Origin: Deinococcus ruber
GTDB lineage: Bacteria; Deinococcota; Deinococci; Deinococcales; Deinococcaceae
Direction: 5' to 3'
Length of the DNA: 49,951 bases
Assembly: GCF_014648095.1 (NCBI RefSeq)
Contig: NZ_BMQL01000031.1
Span: 1 to 49,951, forward strand
Shown: positions 1 through 8,944 of the stretch, piece by piece
How positions within the stretch are numbered: position 1 is the stretch's first letter
Layout of the letters: every line of letters starts with the position of its first letter
Notes under the pieces: generated by a model
The model's input: only the letters and a program-made list of their open reading frames with translations
What the model was told of the DNA's origin: nothing
The model's database searches: none
Position numbers and translations under genes: made by a program

Positions 1-53
1 AGACCTTATCCCCATGACTTGTGGGTAACGATCAGGCCTTTAGGCATGGGGTA
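1..53 (+). mobile_element. IS6-family transposase fragment (left edge)
   Basis: About 50 bases translate in one frame as a piece reading YPHDLWVTIRP, which is the conserved C-terminal part of an IS6-type DDE transposase. The same stretch occurs on the opposite strand near the right edge (about 49843-49895) with a few mismatches. Similarity stops near base 53, so only a stub is present, or the element continues outside the window. Confidence 0.6.
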
Positions 54-451
54 TGTCACAGTTCCTGTGCTGCCGCGTGTCCAGCGCCGCGGCGCTGTCC
101 TGCACGGCTGAACCTGCGGGACGGAAACTCACCGTCTGCTGTACCTTGCCGCATACCTTGATCCCGCTGGCTTCCTGGAATACCTTCACGCGAACTCCTT
201 GAGCGTGTACGAAGGCGATCGGACGAAATCAGAGGATCCTGACATCTTCCCCATGCGTCACGGTCCCTGAGGCAGTGAGTGGCTTGAAACGCCTGCAGTT
301 CTTGGCGATCCGAGGAGGCCAGCGGGATCAACCTTGACTCAGAACCGAACACGCGGGTCACGTCACAGGCACGAACGTCCGAGGAGGTGCCTGCCCCACG
401 GACCGCTGATGCGGCGCTCAGGGCACGCATTCACAGCGCGTTCCTTTCGCG
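54..451. other. No supported gene
   Basis: Open frames exist on both strands here, but they are arginine-rich and resemble shadow frames. A 49-residue minus-strand GTG frame (190 down to 40) reads plausibly but has no recognisable domain. I see no RNA gene or repeat beyond the IS6 stub to the left. Confidence 0.4.
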
Positions 452-1156
452 CTACTCGTAGTACTCCGGTAACTTTTTCAGGCCTTCCCACTGCGCTCCG
501 TCATGCCCAAAGATGACCAACTCGATCTGCTCACGTTCCGCCAGGTCAAGCAGCTTCAGGGTGCTGATCCGAATCGCTTCGGCATCCGGGTTGCTTCCGT
601 CGTCCTGCGCGGTGCGGGTGAAGCCTTCGGCGAACGGAACAGCGTCCACCGTCAACAAGATCGTGCCTGTTTTGGGCAGCCGAACCAGCACCGATTGATG
701 TCCTGGTACATGCCCGCTCGTCTCGATCAGCTCCAATCCTGGCAGCAATTCTGTATCCCCATTGACCAACTGGACGCGCTCTGGAGGCTGATCCCATTCG
801 GCGCGAAGGGGGGCAAATCGTGGGCTGCTCGCTGCGTCGAGATGATGTACCCGCTGAACGACGTAGCGTGCTTTGGGAAAGGCGGCGTGTCTGCCGGCAT
901 GGTCGATATCGTAGTGGGTTGAGATCACTGTATCGATGTCATCCGGTTTGAGACCGATGATTGCCAACTGTTCGATGACGTCGTGCCCGTTCTTGAATTC
1001 CGCTGCTTCGTCAGGGATCACTTCTGGAAGACCACTGTCAATCAGAATATTTCTGTCATCATTCGTTTGCACCAAGTAGCAAACAATCGGAATCTGGTAG
1101 TCCGGCATCAAGCCGACCTGCATCAGGTAAAGACGTTTTGCAGCCTGCTGGTTCAT
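452..1156 (-). CDS. N-acyl homoserine lactonase family MBL-fold hydrolase
   Basis: This 234-residue protein has the metallo-beta-lactamase fold layout. An N-terminal strand region (ILIDSGLP, 37-44) is followed by the metal motif THYDIDHAG (H81, D83, D85, H86), a GHVPGH segment (H149/H153), D171 and H218 in FGHDG. This matches the family of metal-dependent lactonases that open acyl-homoserine-lactone rings, which would make it a cytoplasmic quorum-quenching enzyme. The second ligand is Asp rather than the usual His (HxDxDH), a variant I recall from AHL-lactonase-like relatives, so the true substrate may be another lactone. The start is supported by AAGGAG about 7 bases upstream. No signal peptide is seen. 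The neighbours on this strand are small hypotheticals with no obvious link. Confidence 0.88.
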   Translation of the reverse strand: MNQQAAKRLYLMQVGLMPDYQIPIVCYLVQTNDDRNILIDSGLPEVIPDEAAEFKNGHDVIEQLAIIGLKPDDIDTVISTHYDIDHAGRHAAFPKARYVVQRVHHLDAASSPRFAPLRAEWDQPPERVQLVNGDTELLPGLELIETSGHVPGHQSVLVRLPKTGTILLTVDAVPFAEGFTRTAQDDGSNPDAEAIRISTLKLLDLAEREQIELVIFGHDGAQWEGLKKLPEYYE

Positions 1157-1270
1157 CTCTTTCTCCTTGACAGCGAAAACAGTTGTGACTGCTGAGTAGA
1201 ACAGAACAGTGTCTTAGCTGGATTTGCTCTCGATCACACCGGCTCACGTGAAGAGGTTGGTTGCGGTCCG

Positions 1271-1378
1271 TTATGCTTCATCTTGCTCGCTTCGAGGCTT
1301 CGCTGTCCGTTCAAGATCGAGAGCCGCCAGGATGTCGTCCCAGTGCAGGGGACACGGCCGTTGCAGAAGGGTCAGCAC
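1271..1378 (-). CDS. Possible 35-residue protein downstream of membrane protein
   Basis: A short GTG-started frame with balanced composition (it contains CPLHWDDILAALDLE) lies 24 bases after the stop of the small membrane protein at 1403-1660. AAGGG sits about 12 bases before the GTG. There is no recognisable domain. It could equally be the remnant of a longer gene or a chance open frame. Confidence 0.25.
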   Translation of the reverse strand: MLTLLQRPCPLHWDDILAALDLERTAKPRSEQDEA

Positions 1379-1402
1379 AGCATCAGTCGCCCTTCAGTTC
1401 GG

Positions 1403-1660
1403 TCAGGAATTCCTCAGCAGGGCGAGACCAAGTACCAACCGGTACACAGCGAAGGCCAGGACACCGAAGAGCAGCAGCGTGGCCGTTCGGGTGGGCTGCT
1501 GGGTCTTCTCGGTGAGGAAGATCACGGCGGCGAGTACCAGCGCCAGGATGGTGTGATACAGGTCATCCAGGCGCCACCGAACCACAGCGACAGCAATGAG
1601 CGTGGCTGATCCTGCCCAGGTAATAGCCCGGAACAGCATGGGCGGAACGCGTTTGTTCAT
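1403..1660 (-). CDS. Small integral membrane protein
   Basis: An 85-residue protein starting MNKRVPPML. It has three hydrophobic segments: roughly residues 10-27, 34-47 and 57-80. The internal ATG at 1660 is preferred over an upstream start because the preceding residues are shadow-like and the hydrophobic part begins here. Its ATG overlaps, as ATGA, the stop of a 13-codon frame (1657-1698), which itself overlaps by ATGA the stop of the 59-codon frame at 1695-1874. This suggests translational coupling. The function is unknown; it sits in the inner membrane by prediction. Confidence 0.6.
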   Translation of the reverse strand: MNKRVPPMLFRAITWAGSATLIAVAVVRWRLDDLYHTILALVLAAVIFLTEKTQQPTRTATLLLFGVLAFAVYRLVLGLALLRNS

Positions 1661-1694
1661 GCGTTCGCTTCGCCGTGAGGCTCCTTCGTCAGGG

Positions 1695-1874
1695 TCATTT
1701 CGGCGGCCTGTTGCGGAGAACGTAGAACCCTGAGGCAACCAGCCGTCCGGCAGCACGTCGAGCGTTTCCCACCCAGAACTGTGCGGTTGCCCAGATGGGA
1801 GAGGCCGTCGCTGCACGGATGACACCGATCAGGAAGAGGGGGGGAGCGGTAAGACGCCACGGTGAGGAGTGCAT
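1695..1874 (-). CDS. 59-residue hypothetical protein
   Basis: This minus-strand ORF starts MHSSPWRL, has a hydrophobic stretch (PPLFLIGVIRAATASPIWA, about 11-29) and a basic C-terminal half (GNARRAAGR). Its stop overlaps the start of a 13-codon minus-strand frame, which in turn overlaps the start of the three-helix membrane protein at 1403-1660. The short chain looks like a coupled mini-operon. No strong Shine-Dalgarno sequence is visible and no domain is recognised. Coding status rests on composition and on the stop-start overlaps. Confidence 0.4.
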   Translation of the reverse strand: MHSSPWRLTAPPLFLIGVIRAATASPIWATAQFWVGNARRAAGRLVASGFYVLRNRPPK

Positions 1875-1905
1875 CCCCTATCTTGCTCACTTCAGGCGTT
1901 CGGTG

Positions 1906-2265
1906 TCAGCTGAATATTGAACGCAGTGAGGGCTTCAACAAGAAATGTCCCTCGGAAGTGGGCGTTGCTGCGTTCGCAACGGTCATCGTCGATGGCTTGC
2001 CCTTCAGGGAACGGACAGATGTTCGGCCCGTTGGGCTGCGTCTCGGGCGGATCAGGTGCGTTGATGTCGTGCTGGAAAGGCTCGTCGACTCAATGCCGAG
2101 CACCTTGGAGTGTGTTTGAAATTCATCAACTGCTGCGGCCACGTCAGCTGGTAGCGTGGCAGGCAACAATGGCGGTCCTGCTGGCTTGCGAAAGCCGATC
2201 CGATACCCTTGAAGTGATCGGGGCAGCTGTGGAGTAACCGCCTCCCCCCGCTCTTGCATGAGCAC
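1906..2265 (-). CDS. Hypothetical protein, 119 residues, uncertain
   Basis: A GTG-started frame with fairly balanced composition in its middle (for example LPADVAAAVDEFQTHSKVLG) but a serine/threonine/arginine-rich C-terminal half. No domain is recognised and no good ribosome site is seen. A competing plus-strand frame (1862-2119) covers the same DNA and is about as plausible. Treat this as a low-confidence call. Confidence 0.28.
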   Translation of the reverse strand: MLMQERGEAVTPQLPRSLQGYRIGFRKPAGPPLLPATLPADVAAAVDEFQTHSKVLGIESTSLSSTTSTHLIRPRRSPTGRTSVRSLKGKPSTMTVANAATPTSEGHFLLKPSLRSIFS

Positions 2266-2595
2266 TGGCGAGACGAACGACGAGAAGGACGAGGAGGAGG
2301 GAACCGGAGTACCAGAGCGGAAGATGTATCTATTCTAGATAGCACATGACCAGCTTTCTGGGACCAGCCTGGTGGTGCTGGAACGAAGAAATCAGTCGCA
2401 GGATCAGACCGCTGAGACGCTGACGGCTGAGGTCAGCCACCGGCGCCTGGCAACACCACGTCACCACCGAAAGGCTCCAGCGACTGGCCCACCTCTCCGT
2501 CAGGCGGTCTTCCCAACACGATGACCGCGCACGCGCCGTTTCAGCAGCAAGGTTCTCCTTTCGCTGCTCCACGGCACACTACTCTGCGCCGATCG
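2266..2595. other. No supported gene
   Basis: These 330 bases lie upstream of the hypothetical frame and downstream of the CHASE2 gene, both on the minus strand. A minus-strand GTG frame (2330-2572) begins 23 bases after the CHASE2 stop but has shadow-like composition. I see no convincing terminator or RNA. Confidence 0.4.
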
Positions 2596-3984
2596 TCAGC
2601 CCAGAAGCTTGGACATCTTCAGTGTCCGGTTGACCAGCTTCCCGGTCTGGTGGTGCAGGATCAGGCGACCCAATTCCAGGCTGACGATCGGAAGAGCAAA
2701 GTCGAGGAAGCGGCCGGAATACCGGTAGGCCAGAAACGCTGCGAGGTACAGCAGGCTCCACATGATCGGGTGCTCGAAGAGGTTCCCGAGCTCCTGACGC
2801 AGTCCCCAGCGTTCCAGCCGCCGTGTCAGCAGCGAACTCAGCACCGGAGCCACCAGCAGGGCGAACATCATCACCAGGAAGGCATAGAGCGCGGAGATAA
2901 GGGGGTTGAGAGGCAACAGCGCGTGGTGGTAGGCCATCAGGGTGAGCAGGGCGTTGAGGTGCAGGTCAATGCCGGGGAGCAACCCAACCGCAGTGTTGTG
3001 CATGTCGAGACCCGCGTGATCCGTCCGTCCGACCAGGACGACCACATCCGGTTCGAGCGACAGGCCGTTGTGCAGCAGGTCGTCGGCCGAAACCACGCTC
3101 AGCGCCGGCCAGTCGCGGATGGTGTCTGTGGCGTTCCCCGTCTGGATCCTGTGAAAGACGATCGGTTCCCCGTAGATCGCCGTTCTGTAGATGTTCTTCG
3201 GCGGCGCGGCGCGCTGAGCAGTGGTCGCAGGGCAACGAAACTGCCCCTGCGCGGCGAGGAACAGCGCTTCGGCAGCTGGGTACGGTCCGCCCTGCCAGCG
3301 TCTGGGAATTCGGCGGACGGTCGCGCCACTGTCGGTCACCACGCTCGGTGTGACCCAGCAGACCGAGCCGTGAAGAGCAGACAGCGGCTGCTCGAAGAGC
3401 ACCGGTTGCGAAAGCAGCAACGGAAATCCGTGCGGCGTGTCCAGATACCGGTACAGCGCCTGGTCGCCTGCAGAACGGGGCGTGCGAACCGCCGCACCTG
3501 GAAGGAGAGTCGGCTCCTGACTGGGGAAGCTGAGGTTCAGGTCAATGTAGACCACCCTGGGCTGGCTGTTCCCGATCTGTTGCAGCAGCTGGGTCAGCAG
3601 CCCCCGGTGGAAGAGGTACGGGCTGGGGTTGTCGGCCTTGACGGTCGCCTCGTCAATGTCCACGAACACCACCGGCCGCGCACCGGGCGCCAATGGATGC
3701 GGGCTGGAGAAGTTGTATTCCAACTTCGCCAGCGCGTCGTACGCTTTATCCTGAGCGTCCGCCAGCGTGTCGGAAAACCAGCCGAGTTGCCCACTGGTCA
3801 CCGCCCAGGACAGAAGGCAGAAGATCAGGACGGCCAACCCACTTTCGCGCAGAGCCTGATGCCAGCGGGGAGGGGACGGAGGATCCACCTCCGGCGCCGC
3901 TGGCACCGGCACCTCCGGAGCGTCAACGATGCGAACGCACCTCCCGTGCTTCAAACCCATCCGAGGTCCAGCCGCACCGAGCAT
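2596..3984 (-). CDS. CHASE2-domain membrane sensor without output domain
   Basis: This 462-residue protein has a cytoplasmic proline-rich N-terminus, a first membrane segment (about 50-68) and a long extracytoplasmic domain containing VVFVDIDEATVKADNPSPY and VVYIDLNLSFPSQEPT. Those strings, with VVLVGRTDHAGLDMHNTAV and GIDLHLNALLTLM further on, are hallmarks of CHASE2, an extracellular ligand-sensing domain. Two or more membrane segments follow (about 370-395 and 418-440), then a short basic tail. CHASE2 is normally fused to a kinase, cyclase or diguanylate cyclase; here the protein ends after the helices, so it needs a partner. A G-rich stretch precedes the ATG. It lies beside an alpha/beta hydrolase on the opposite strand and a TPR-CHAT protein, and CHASE2/CHAT neighbourhoods are a known association. 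Confidence 0.85.
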   Translation of the reverse strand: MLGAAGPRMGLKHGRCVRIVDAPEVPVPAAPEVDPPSPPRWHQALRESGLAVLIFCLLSWAVTSGQLGWFSDTLADAQDKAYDALAKLEYNFSSPHPLAPGARPVVFVDIDEATVKADNPSPYLFHRGLLTQLLQQIGNSQPRVVYIDLNLSFPSQEPTLLPGAAVRTPRSAGDQALYRYLDTPHGFPLLLSQPVLFEQPLSALHGSVCWVTPSVVTDSGATVRRIPRRWQGGPYPAAEALFLAAQGQFRCPATTAQRAAPPKNIYRTAIYGEPIVFHRIQTGNATDTIRDWPALSVVSADDLLHNGLSLEPDVVVLVGRTDHAGLDMHNTAVGLLPGIDLHLNALLTLMAYHHALLPLNPLISALYAFLVMMFALLVAPVLSSLLTRRLERWGLRQELGNLFEHPIMWSLLYLAAFLAYRYSGRFLDFALPIVSLELGRLILHHQTGKLVNRTLKMSKLLG

Positions 3985-4477
3985 GCTGAGACAACCCCCC
4001 GGTGCTCTTGATGCCTGACGCCAGCACGGTCCACATCAGCAGAACCTCCAGCGCGCACGCTGCGATCCGGTTGTGCGAAGCATCGACCGTCCTTCCTTCA
4101 TTGCGCACCCCCACGGTGGACTTTGAGATGGACTCCATGATACGGAGCGCAGCGGAAGCACACAAGTCTCACCGTGAACGGCTCCGCCGACGCTGGTCAA
4201 ACAGCCTGCTGCGAACGTACCCTGGAGGCACCGTCTCAGGAACGTGTCTGCCGTCTCGAACGCTTCAGGAGGAACATGCAAGACCAGCTTGGCAGGACGC
4301 CGATCATCCGCAACGGCCCAGGTCGTTTAATGGCCACAACACCGCCACGATGGAGGCCAGCTGCGAACAGCCGCGCAGGGCGAGCCCAGGCGGGCTGTTC
4401 CCGCGGCGCCTGCGCTCTTCCAGCACCGACGCGCCAGGCCTTCAGGCCCCTCTGGCCGCGATTCGGCAAGGACGGCC
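3985..4477. other. Divergent intergenic region
   Basis: These 493 bases separate the divergently oriented CHASE2 gene and alpha/beta hydrolase gene and must hold promoters for both. Several open frames exist. One on the minus strand (3923-4165) has a hydrophobic stretch, but it overlaps the CHASE2 start and lacks a ribosome site. None is convincing. No clear -35/-10 pair could be assigned by eye. Confidence 0.4.
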
Positions 4478-5986
4478 ATGCCGGAGCCTGACACGCTGAT
4501 CCTGATCCACGGCTTCTCCGCGGAAGGGCGCCCGGGAGACATCGACCAGATCTACGGTTCCCTCCCGGCGGCCCTCAGGACACTCCCGGTGCTCGAGGTC
4601 AATCTGGGACGGTACGTGTCGCTCGACGACAGCGTCGATCTCGAAGACGTCACGCTGGCGTTCGACCGGGTGGTGGCGGCGCATCCAGGCCTGCTGCAAC
4701 ACGGATTCAACGCGGTGACCCACAGTACCGGCGCACTGGTGATACGCAACTGGCTGCGGCGCCGCAGCCAGCAACCTTCACCGTTACGGCGGCTGATTCA
4801 CCTGGCAGGGGCGCACTTCGGCAGCGGCTGGGCACATCTGGGACGCAGTCAACTCGCCCGCTGGGTTCACCTGATCGGTCAGGGCAGTGACGAGCGGGGC
4901 CTGGGTGTGCTGAGCGACCTCGAATTCGGATCTGGGTGGGCCATCGACCTGCATCTGCACTTCCTGACGCCTGGTCACGCCATGCTCGCCGACTACGGCG
5001 TCCTCGAAGCCTGCCTGGTCGGGTGTGCGCCCCCGCCCAGCTGGGCCGCTCTGCCCTTCCGGTACGGTCACGAAGCAGGGTCTGACGGGGTCGTGCGGGT
5101 GGCGGCGAGCAACGTGAATGTCACCCATCTGCGAATCGGCCCAGCCCGACCGGCGGGTCAGGTGGACTGGGCTGCTGCGCTCGCTTCAGGATCCGCAGCC
5201 ACCGCGTTACGAACAGGAGAAGGGCCAGCTGCGGCGTTCTACACGGTGCTGGAGGAAAACCGGCCAGCCAGCGTGTCCCGTCCCGAGGTGCCGTTCGCAG
5301 TGCTCGACCACTGCGCTCACGTCGGCAGTGAAACGGGCATCCTGACTGGACGTCAGCCTCAGGCGACGGTCCTGCGACTCGTCTCGGCCGTCCTGAACGC
5401 CCAGCCTACAGACAGCGCCGCGGTGTGTGAGCAGTTCGCAGCCGCCACGGCACAGACCTACGCCCGGGTCAGCACACCCGAACACGGCCTTGGGGCGTCT
5501 GTGGCCCCCTTCGGTCTGGGAACCCTGGGCCGGGCCGGACGAACCCTTCAGCGGCAGTACGACCCTCACGCGCAACTGATCGTCCGAACCTGGGACCACC
5601 TCGACCGTCCGCTGCCCGGCTGCTCGGTTCACCTCAACTCGTTCGGGGGCACCGGCCAGCCCCAGACCCTGATCAACGACCTGTTTGAAGACACGCACCT
5701 GAATTCACTGTCTTCCAACACTCTGACCTTCTACCTCCGGACCCACCGGTATGATCCCGGGGACGGCCGCTGGCAGGCCGTGCTGCCGGAGATCAACGGC
5801 ATCGACCTGGAAATCGACGCGCCTCCCGGAGCAGGTGGGCGCGTCCTGGTGGTGCCCCTGCGGCTGCGACTCGACAGCGCTACCCTGGAACGCTGGATCG
5901 AACCTCACCGCACGACGGTGATGGACGTGCAGCTCCTCCGACTGCCTTCCGACGATACCTTCGAGCTGCGCCCGAGCAGGGCGTAA
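4478..5986 (+). CDS. Alpha/beta hydrolase (lipase/esterase-like) with C-terminal beta-rich domain
   Basis: This 502-residue protein begins with a classic alpha/beta-hydrolase strand and oxyanion segment (TLILIHGFSAEG, 6-17). The nucleophile elbow is THSTGAL, giving Ser83. A lid/acid region follows, and GHEAGSDGVVRVAASN (about 205-220) resembles the acid/His part of triacylglycerol-lipase-like enzymes, so the catalytic His and Asp probably lie there. The C-terminal 180 residues are beta-rich and not recognised. There is no signal peptide, so it should be cytoplasmic. AAGGA precedes the ATG by about 6 bases. It is transcribed away from the CHASE2 gene and toward the TPR-CHAT gene. Hydrolases of this type occur near CHAT/CHASE2 genes, which suggests a shared sensing-effector role, but the substrate is unknown. 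Confidence 0.75.
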   Translation: MPEPDTLILIHGFSAEGRPGDIDQIYGSLPAALRTLPVLEVNLGRYVSLDDSVDLEDVTLAFDRVVAAHPGLLQHGFNAVTHSTGALVIRNWLRRRSQQPSPLRRLIHLAGAHFGSGWAHLGRSQLARWVHLIGQGSDERGLGVLSDLEFGSGWAIDLHLHFLTPGHAMLADYGVLEACLVGCAPPPSWAALPFRYGHEAGSDGVVRVAASNVNVTHLRIGPARPAGQVDWAAALASGSAATALRTGEGPAAAFYTVLEENRPASVSRPEVPFAVLDHCAHVGSETGILTGRQPQATVLRLVSAVLNAQPTDSAAVCEQFAAATAQTYARVSTPEHGLGASVAPFGLGTLGRAGRTLQRQYDPHAQLIVRTWDHLDRPLPGCSVHLNSFGGTGQPQTLINDLFEDTHLNSLSSNTLTFYLRTHRYDPGDGRWQAVLPEINGIDLEIDAPPGAGGRVLVVPLRLRLDSATLERWIEPHRTTVMDVQLLRLPSDDTFELRPSRA

Positions 5987-6319
5987 GCGCTGGGCAGCCT
6001 GCCGCGAATGTCCTGGATGCTAGACGCGTCCCGGCGCTCTGAGCATGCAACCCCGTTTCCTGTGTAGGAAGGTAAAACCGCCGTCTGTCTCCCGCACCGC
6101 CGTGCTGGCCTGGCGCGCCGCTCGGTAACCCCCAGGCAGAAGGCGGAAACCAACCCGGCGGACGTCCGTTGGCAGGGTCTGGCACCCCTCCGGCATGGTG
6201 GCGTGACCCACCTTCCCGCCAGGGAACGCCCGGTGGTGCTTGGCGATCTGACCTTCGCGTCTGAACAGGCCATGGAGTGGCCGCTCGCCCGTTACCGGTC
6301 AGCAGCTTCAGCAGCGCTG
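5987..6319. other. Convergent intergenic region
   Basis: These 333 bases lie between the 3' ends of the alpha/beta hydrolase and the TPR-CHAT gene. A bidirectional terminator would be expected, but no strong hairpin followed by a T-run was found. Open frames here have shadow composition. Confidence 0.35.
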
Positions 6320-8746
6320 TCATCGTCCGCTGAGCAGGAAGGCGGCCCAGTCACGGGGAGGCAGGCCCTGGCGCATCAGGTTCAGCTTGGCCTGCTGCAA
6401 CGCCTCGGCGGGTTCGGTGCCGGTGGCGTAGCGGGTATAAAAGTCGGCCATCAACTGCCCGGTCGCAGCGTCCGGCACACGCCACTGGCTCAGGATGACG
6501 CGCTGCGCACCGGCCGTCAGGAACGCCTGATTCAGCCCTGCCACCCCCTCCCCTGCCACCGCGTCGCCCAGCGCGGTCTCGCAGGCGGACAGCACCACCA
6601 GGTTGGTGCCGTCCAGCGAGAGGCCGGCCAGTTGAAGGCCCGAAAGCAGCCCATCGCCCGCGTGGCCGTTGACCACCTGCTGGGCCCCTTCGAGCGCCAG
6701 TCCGACCCGGAGCAGCGGATTCGGCAGTTGGCTGCGCTGCTGCTCGCTGCCCAGAAAGAAGCCGTGGGTGCCCAGGTGCAGCACCGACGGTGAGCGCAGC
6801 TGGAACAGCTGGGCGCTGCTGGCCTGCGCCCCGAGGTACGTGCGGGTGTCGGGGCCGAGCAGCCGCGCTGCGGTGCGGGCTTCCGCTTCGGTGCCGGGCA
6901 GCGCCGGGAACGTCGTTCCCCTGAGCAGCCGTGCCAGCGTCGGCAGCGCCGTCTGCAGTCCCGGCACGCCGGTGGCGGGTGGGGGCTCCACGCCCCTCGT
7001 CACCGCGCCGCTCGGCGCCGGCTGGGCCGCGAAGGCCGGATTGCCGAACACGGCGGGTGGACTGAGCGGCTCCGTCGCCGAGGCATGCCGGAGCCGCAGC
7101 AGATCGCGTCCACTCGGAACGTAGCGGATCACGAAGCGTTCCAGCAGGGCGCGGTGGCCGTCCGAGAGCAGCTCGAACGGCAGGAAATTCAGCGGCCCGT
7201 CCGGCGAGATGACCAGCGAGCGCGCACCGGCCAGCGAGGATTCCAGCGGCCCCACCAGCTGGTCGTAGAGAAAGGTGGTCTGCGGCTGCAACGCTGCCAG
7301 GGACGCGCCCCCCTCTGCGCCACTTCGTAGGCGCTCGAACCCAGCCGTAAAACGGCCGATCACCGGCAGCAACTGCACGTCCAGACGACCGTCCCAGCGG
7401 TACGCGAACACGAACAGGTTGTTGTTCGACCACACGTAGTCCAGGTACACCTCACCCGGCTGCAGCACAGCCTTCAGCTGCGAGGGCTGAATCACGCCCG
7501 GCAGCAGGAGGTCCTGGAAGCGGCCCAGCTGGCTCGATAGTTGCGCCTCTAACGCCGAGAGCTGCACCTGCAGCGCTGCCACGCGGGCGAAACCGGCGCT
7601 CATTGCTGGCGCATTCCGCGGCTGCACAGTCGACAGCGCCGCCAGTTCGCGCCTCAGCGTCAGGTAGGAGCCGATCTGTGCACGCAGTGGGGGATCGGCC
7701 CGCGTCAGGAGCGCCGACAGCCCGTTCTCCAGGGCGAACGCCGACCCCTTGTAGGTGAGCCAGGTACCCAGCGCCTCCTCGACCTGCGGCCGGCTTCCCA
7801 CCTCGTCCACCTCGCGGCTGATGAACACCGACTCGAAGTAGTGCTGAAGGCCGGTGCGTGCCTGCATGTTGTAGCGCACCTTGCCTTCGGTATCGAGCGT
7901 CTGGAAGGCCGTCTGCTGATTCGCCAGGAACCCCTGAGCATACCGCCGGTCATACGCCAGCGCGGTCTTGAAGTTGTGGGATTCGCGGTGCGCCCGCGCC
8001 AGATCCCCGAACAGTCGAACGCTGGCCGGAGAGGTCGGGCCGTAGCTGCGGGTATACCCGGCCAGCGCCGCCTGGTACAGCGGCACGGCCTGGTACGTCG
8101 GCCAGTGACGGTCGTACAGGTCTCCCAGGGCCTCTTCGAGCGGGGCCAGTTCGGCGGCGTCCCGGCCCAGCGTGTTGCGGTACACGCTCAGGCTGCGCTG
8201 CAGCAGCGGCTGCGCCCGCGCGTCGTCCCCGGACGCTGCTGCCAGCTGGCCCTGCTGCTGCAGCACCCAGGCGGTGTCCACCGTGCCCTGCGGCACCAGC
8301 CGGTCCAGCCGCTCCACGGCCTGCTGAAAGGCGGCGCCGGCCTGTGCGGGGTGGCCCAGGCCGCGCAGTGCCACCCCGCGGTAGGCCAGCAGCAGCGCAG
8401 CGTCCAGCGACTGCGGGCCGGCGATCTGCTCCACGGCCGCCTGCTCGGTCTGAAACGCCAGCTGTGCCAGGCCGTACTCGCCTAGCTGCTCTTCACTCCA
8501 CCCGATCCAGTTCCACAGTTGCAGCGTGTCGACCGCGTGCACGCCCAGCCGATCGGCGCGGCGCACATACGCGAGATCGAACGCGTCCAAGGCGGCCTGA
8601 TACTCGCCCTTCTCATACGCGGCCACGCCCTGTTCCTGAAGTTGCACGTCCTGCGGCGTCTGCGCGGCAGCAGGCACCGAGCTGCCTGCCCACACAAGCG
8701 CCAGCGCGACGGCCACAGCCCTGCGCCTCCAGCTTGCCCTGTGCAT
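6320..8746 (-). CDS. Secreted TPR-CHAT caspase-like peptidase
   Basis: The start at 8746 is chosen because the next residues form a signal peptide (MHRASWRRR, then AVAVALALVWAGS and AAAQ). The mature part of this 808-residue protein has tetratricopeptide-type helical repeats from about residue 30 to 280 and a helical linker. The C-terminal CHAT peptidase domain runs from about 480 to 808. The dyad is visible: His661 in HLGTHGFF and Cys722 in VLSACETALGD. The end, PRDWAAFLLSGR, is typical of the family. CHAT proteins are caspase/separase relatives that cleave protein partners, and the repeats probably recruit substrate. The signal peptide points to an envelope location. On the same strand lie a secreted protein (8945-9724) and a decayed CHAT copy; nearby are the CHASE2 sensor and a hydrolase. 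The partner and target are unknown. Confidence 0.9.
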   Translation of the reverse strand: MHRASWRRRAVAVALALVWAGSSVPAAAQTPQDVQLQEQGVAAYEKGEYQAALDAFDLAYVRRADRLGVHAVDTLQLWNWIGWSEEQLGEYGLAQLAFQTEQAAVEQIAGPQSLDAALLLAYRGVALRGLGHPAQAGAAFQQAVERLDRLVPQGTVDTAWVLQQQGQLAAASGDDARAQPLLQRSLSVYRNTLGRDAAELAPLEEALGDLYDRHWPTYQAVPLYQAALAGYTRSYGPTSPASVRLFGDLARAHRESHNFKTALAYDRRYAQGFLANQQTAFQTLDTEGKVRYNMQARTGLQHYFESVFISREVDEVGSRPQVEEALGTWLTYKGSAFALENGLSALLTRADPPLRAQIGSYLTLRRELAALSTVQPRNAPAMSAGFARVAALQVQLSALEAQLSSQLGRFQDLLLPGVIQPSQLKAVLQPGEVYLDYVWSNNNLFVFAYRWDGRLDVQLLPVIGRFTAGFERLRSGAEGGASLAALQPQTTFLYDQLVGPLESSLAGARSLVISPDGPLNFLPFELLSDGHRALLERFVIRYVPSGRDLLRLRHASATEPLSPPAVFGNPAFAAQPAPSGAVTRGVEPPPATGVPGLQTALPTLARLLRGTTFPALPGTEAEARTAARLLGPDTRTYLGAQASSAQLFQLRSPSVLHLGTHGFFLGSEQQRSQLPNPLLRVGLALEGAQQVVNGHAGDGLLSGLQLAGLSLDGTNLVVLSACETALGDAVAGEGVAGLNQAFLTAGAQRVILSQWRVPDAATGQLMADFYTRYATGTEPAEALQQAKLNLMRQGLPPRDWAAFLLSGR

Positions 8747-8944
8747 GGTGCAGCATACCTGTCGCCCATCAGGAACGCCAGGAGGATCCAGGCAGCGCCC
8801 AGTCCGGCCTGCGGACAGCCGAGCATTCGCTGAAGACAGCACTTGAACAAGTGACCATCTCTGCGGCGAAACTCAGGGGCGTTGGCCCAGGCTCGCGCTG
8901 TGTTCTCACGCGGGCTTCGTGCCCCCTGAGCGCTCCTGCGGTGC

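Noticed and set aside
2521..4011. 496-codon plus-strand ORF over the CHASE2 gene
   Set aside because: Arg/Gln/Val-rich shadow of the CHASE2 frame; no domain, no ribosome site.
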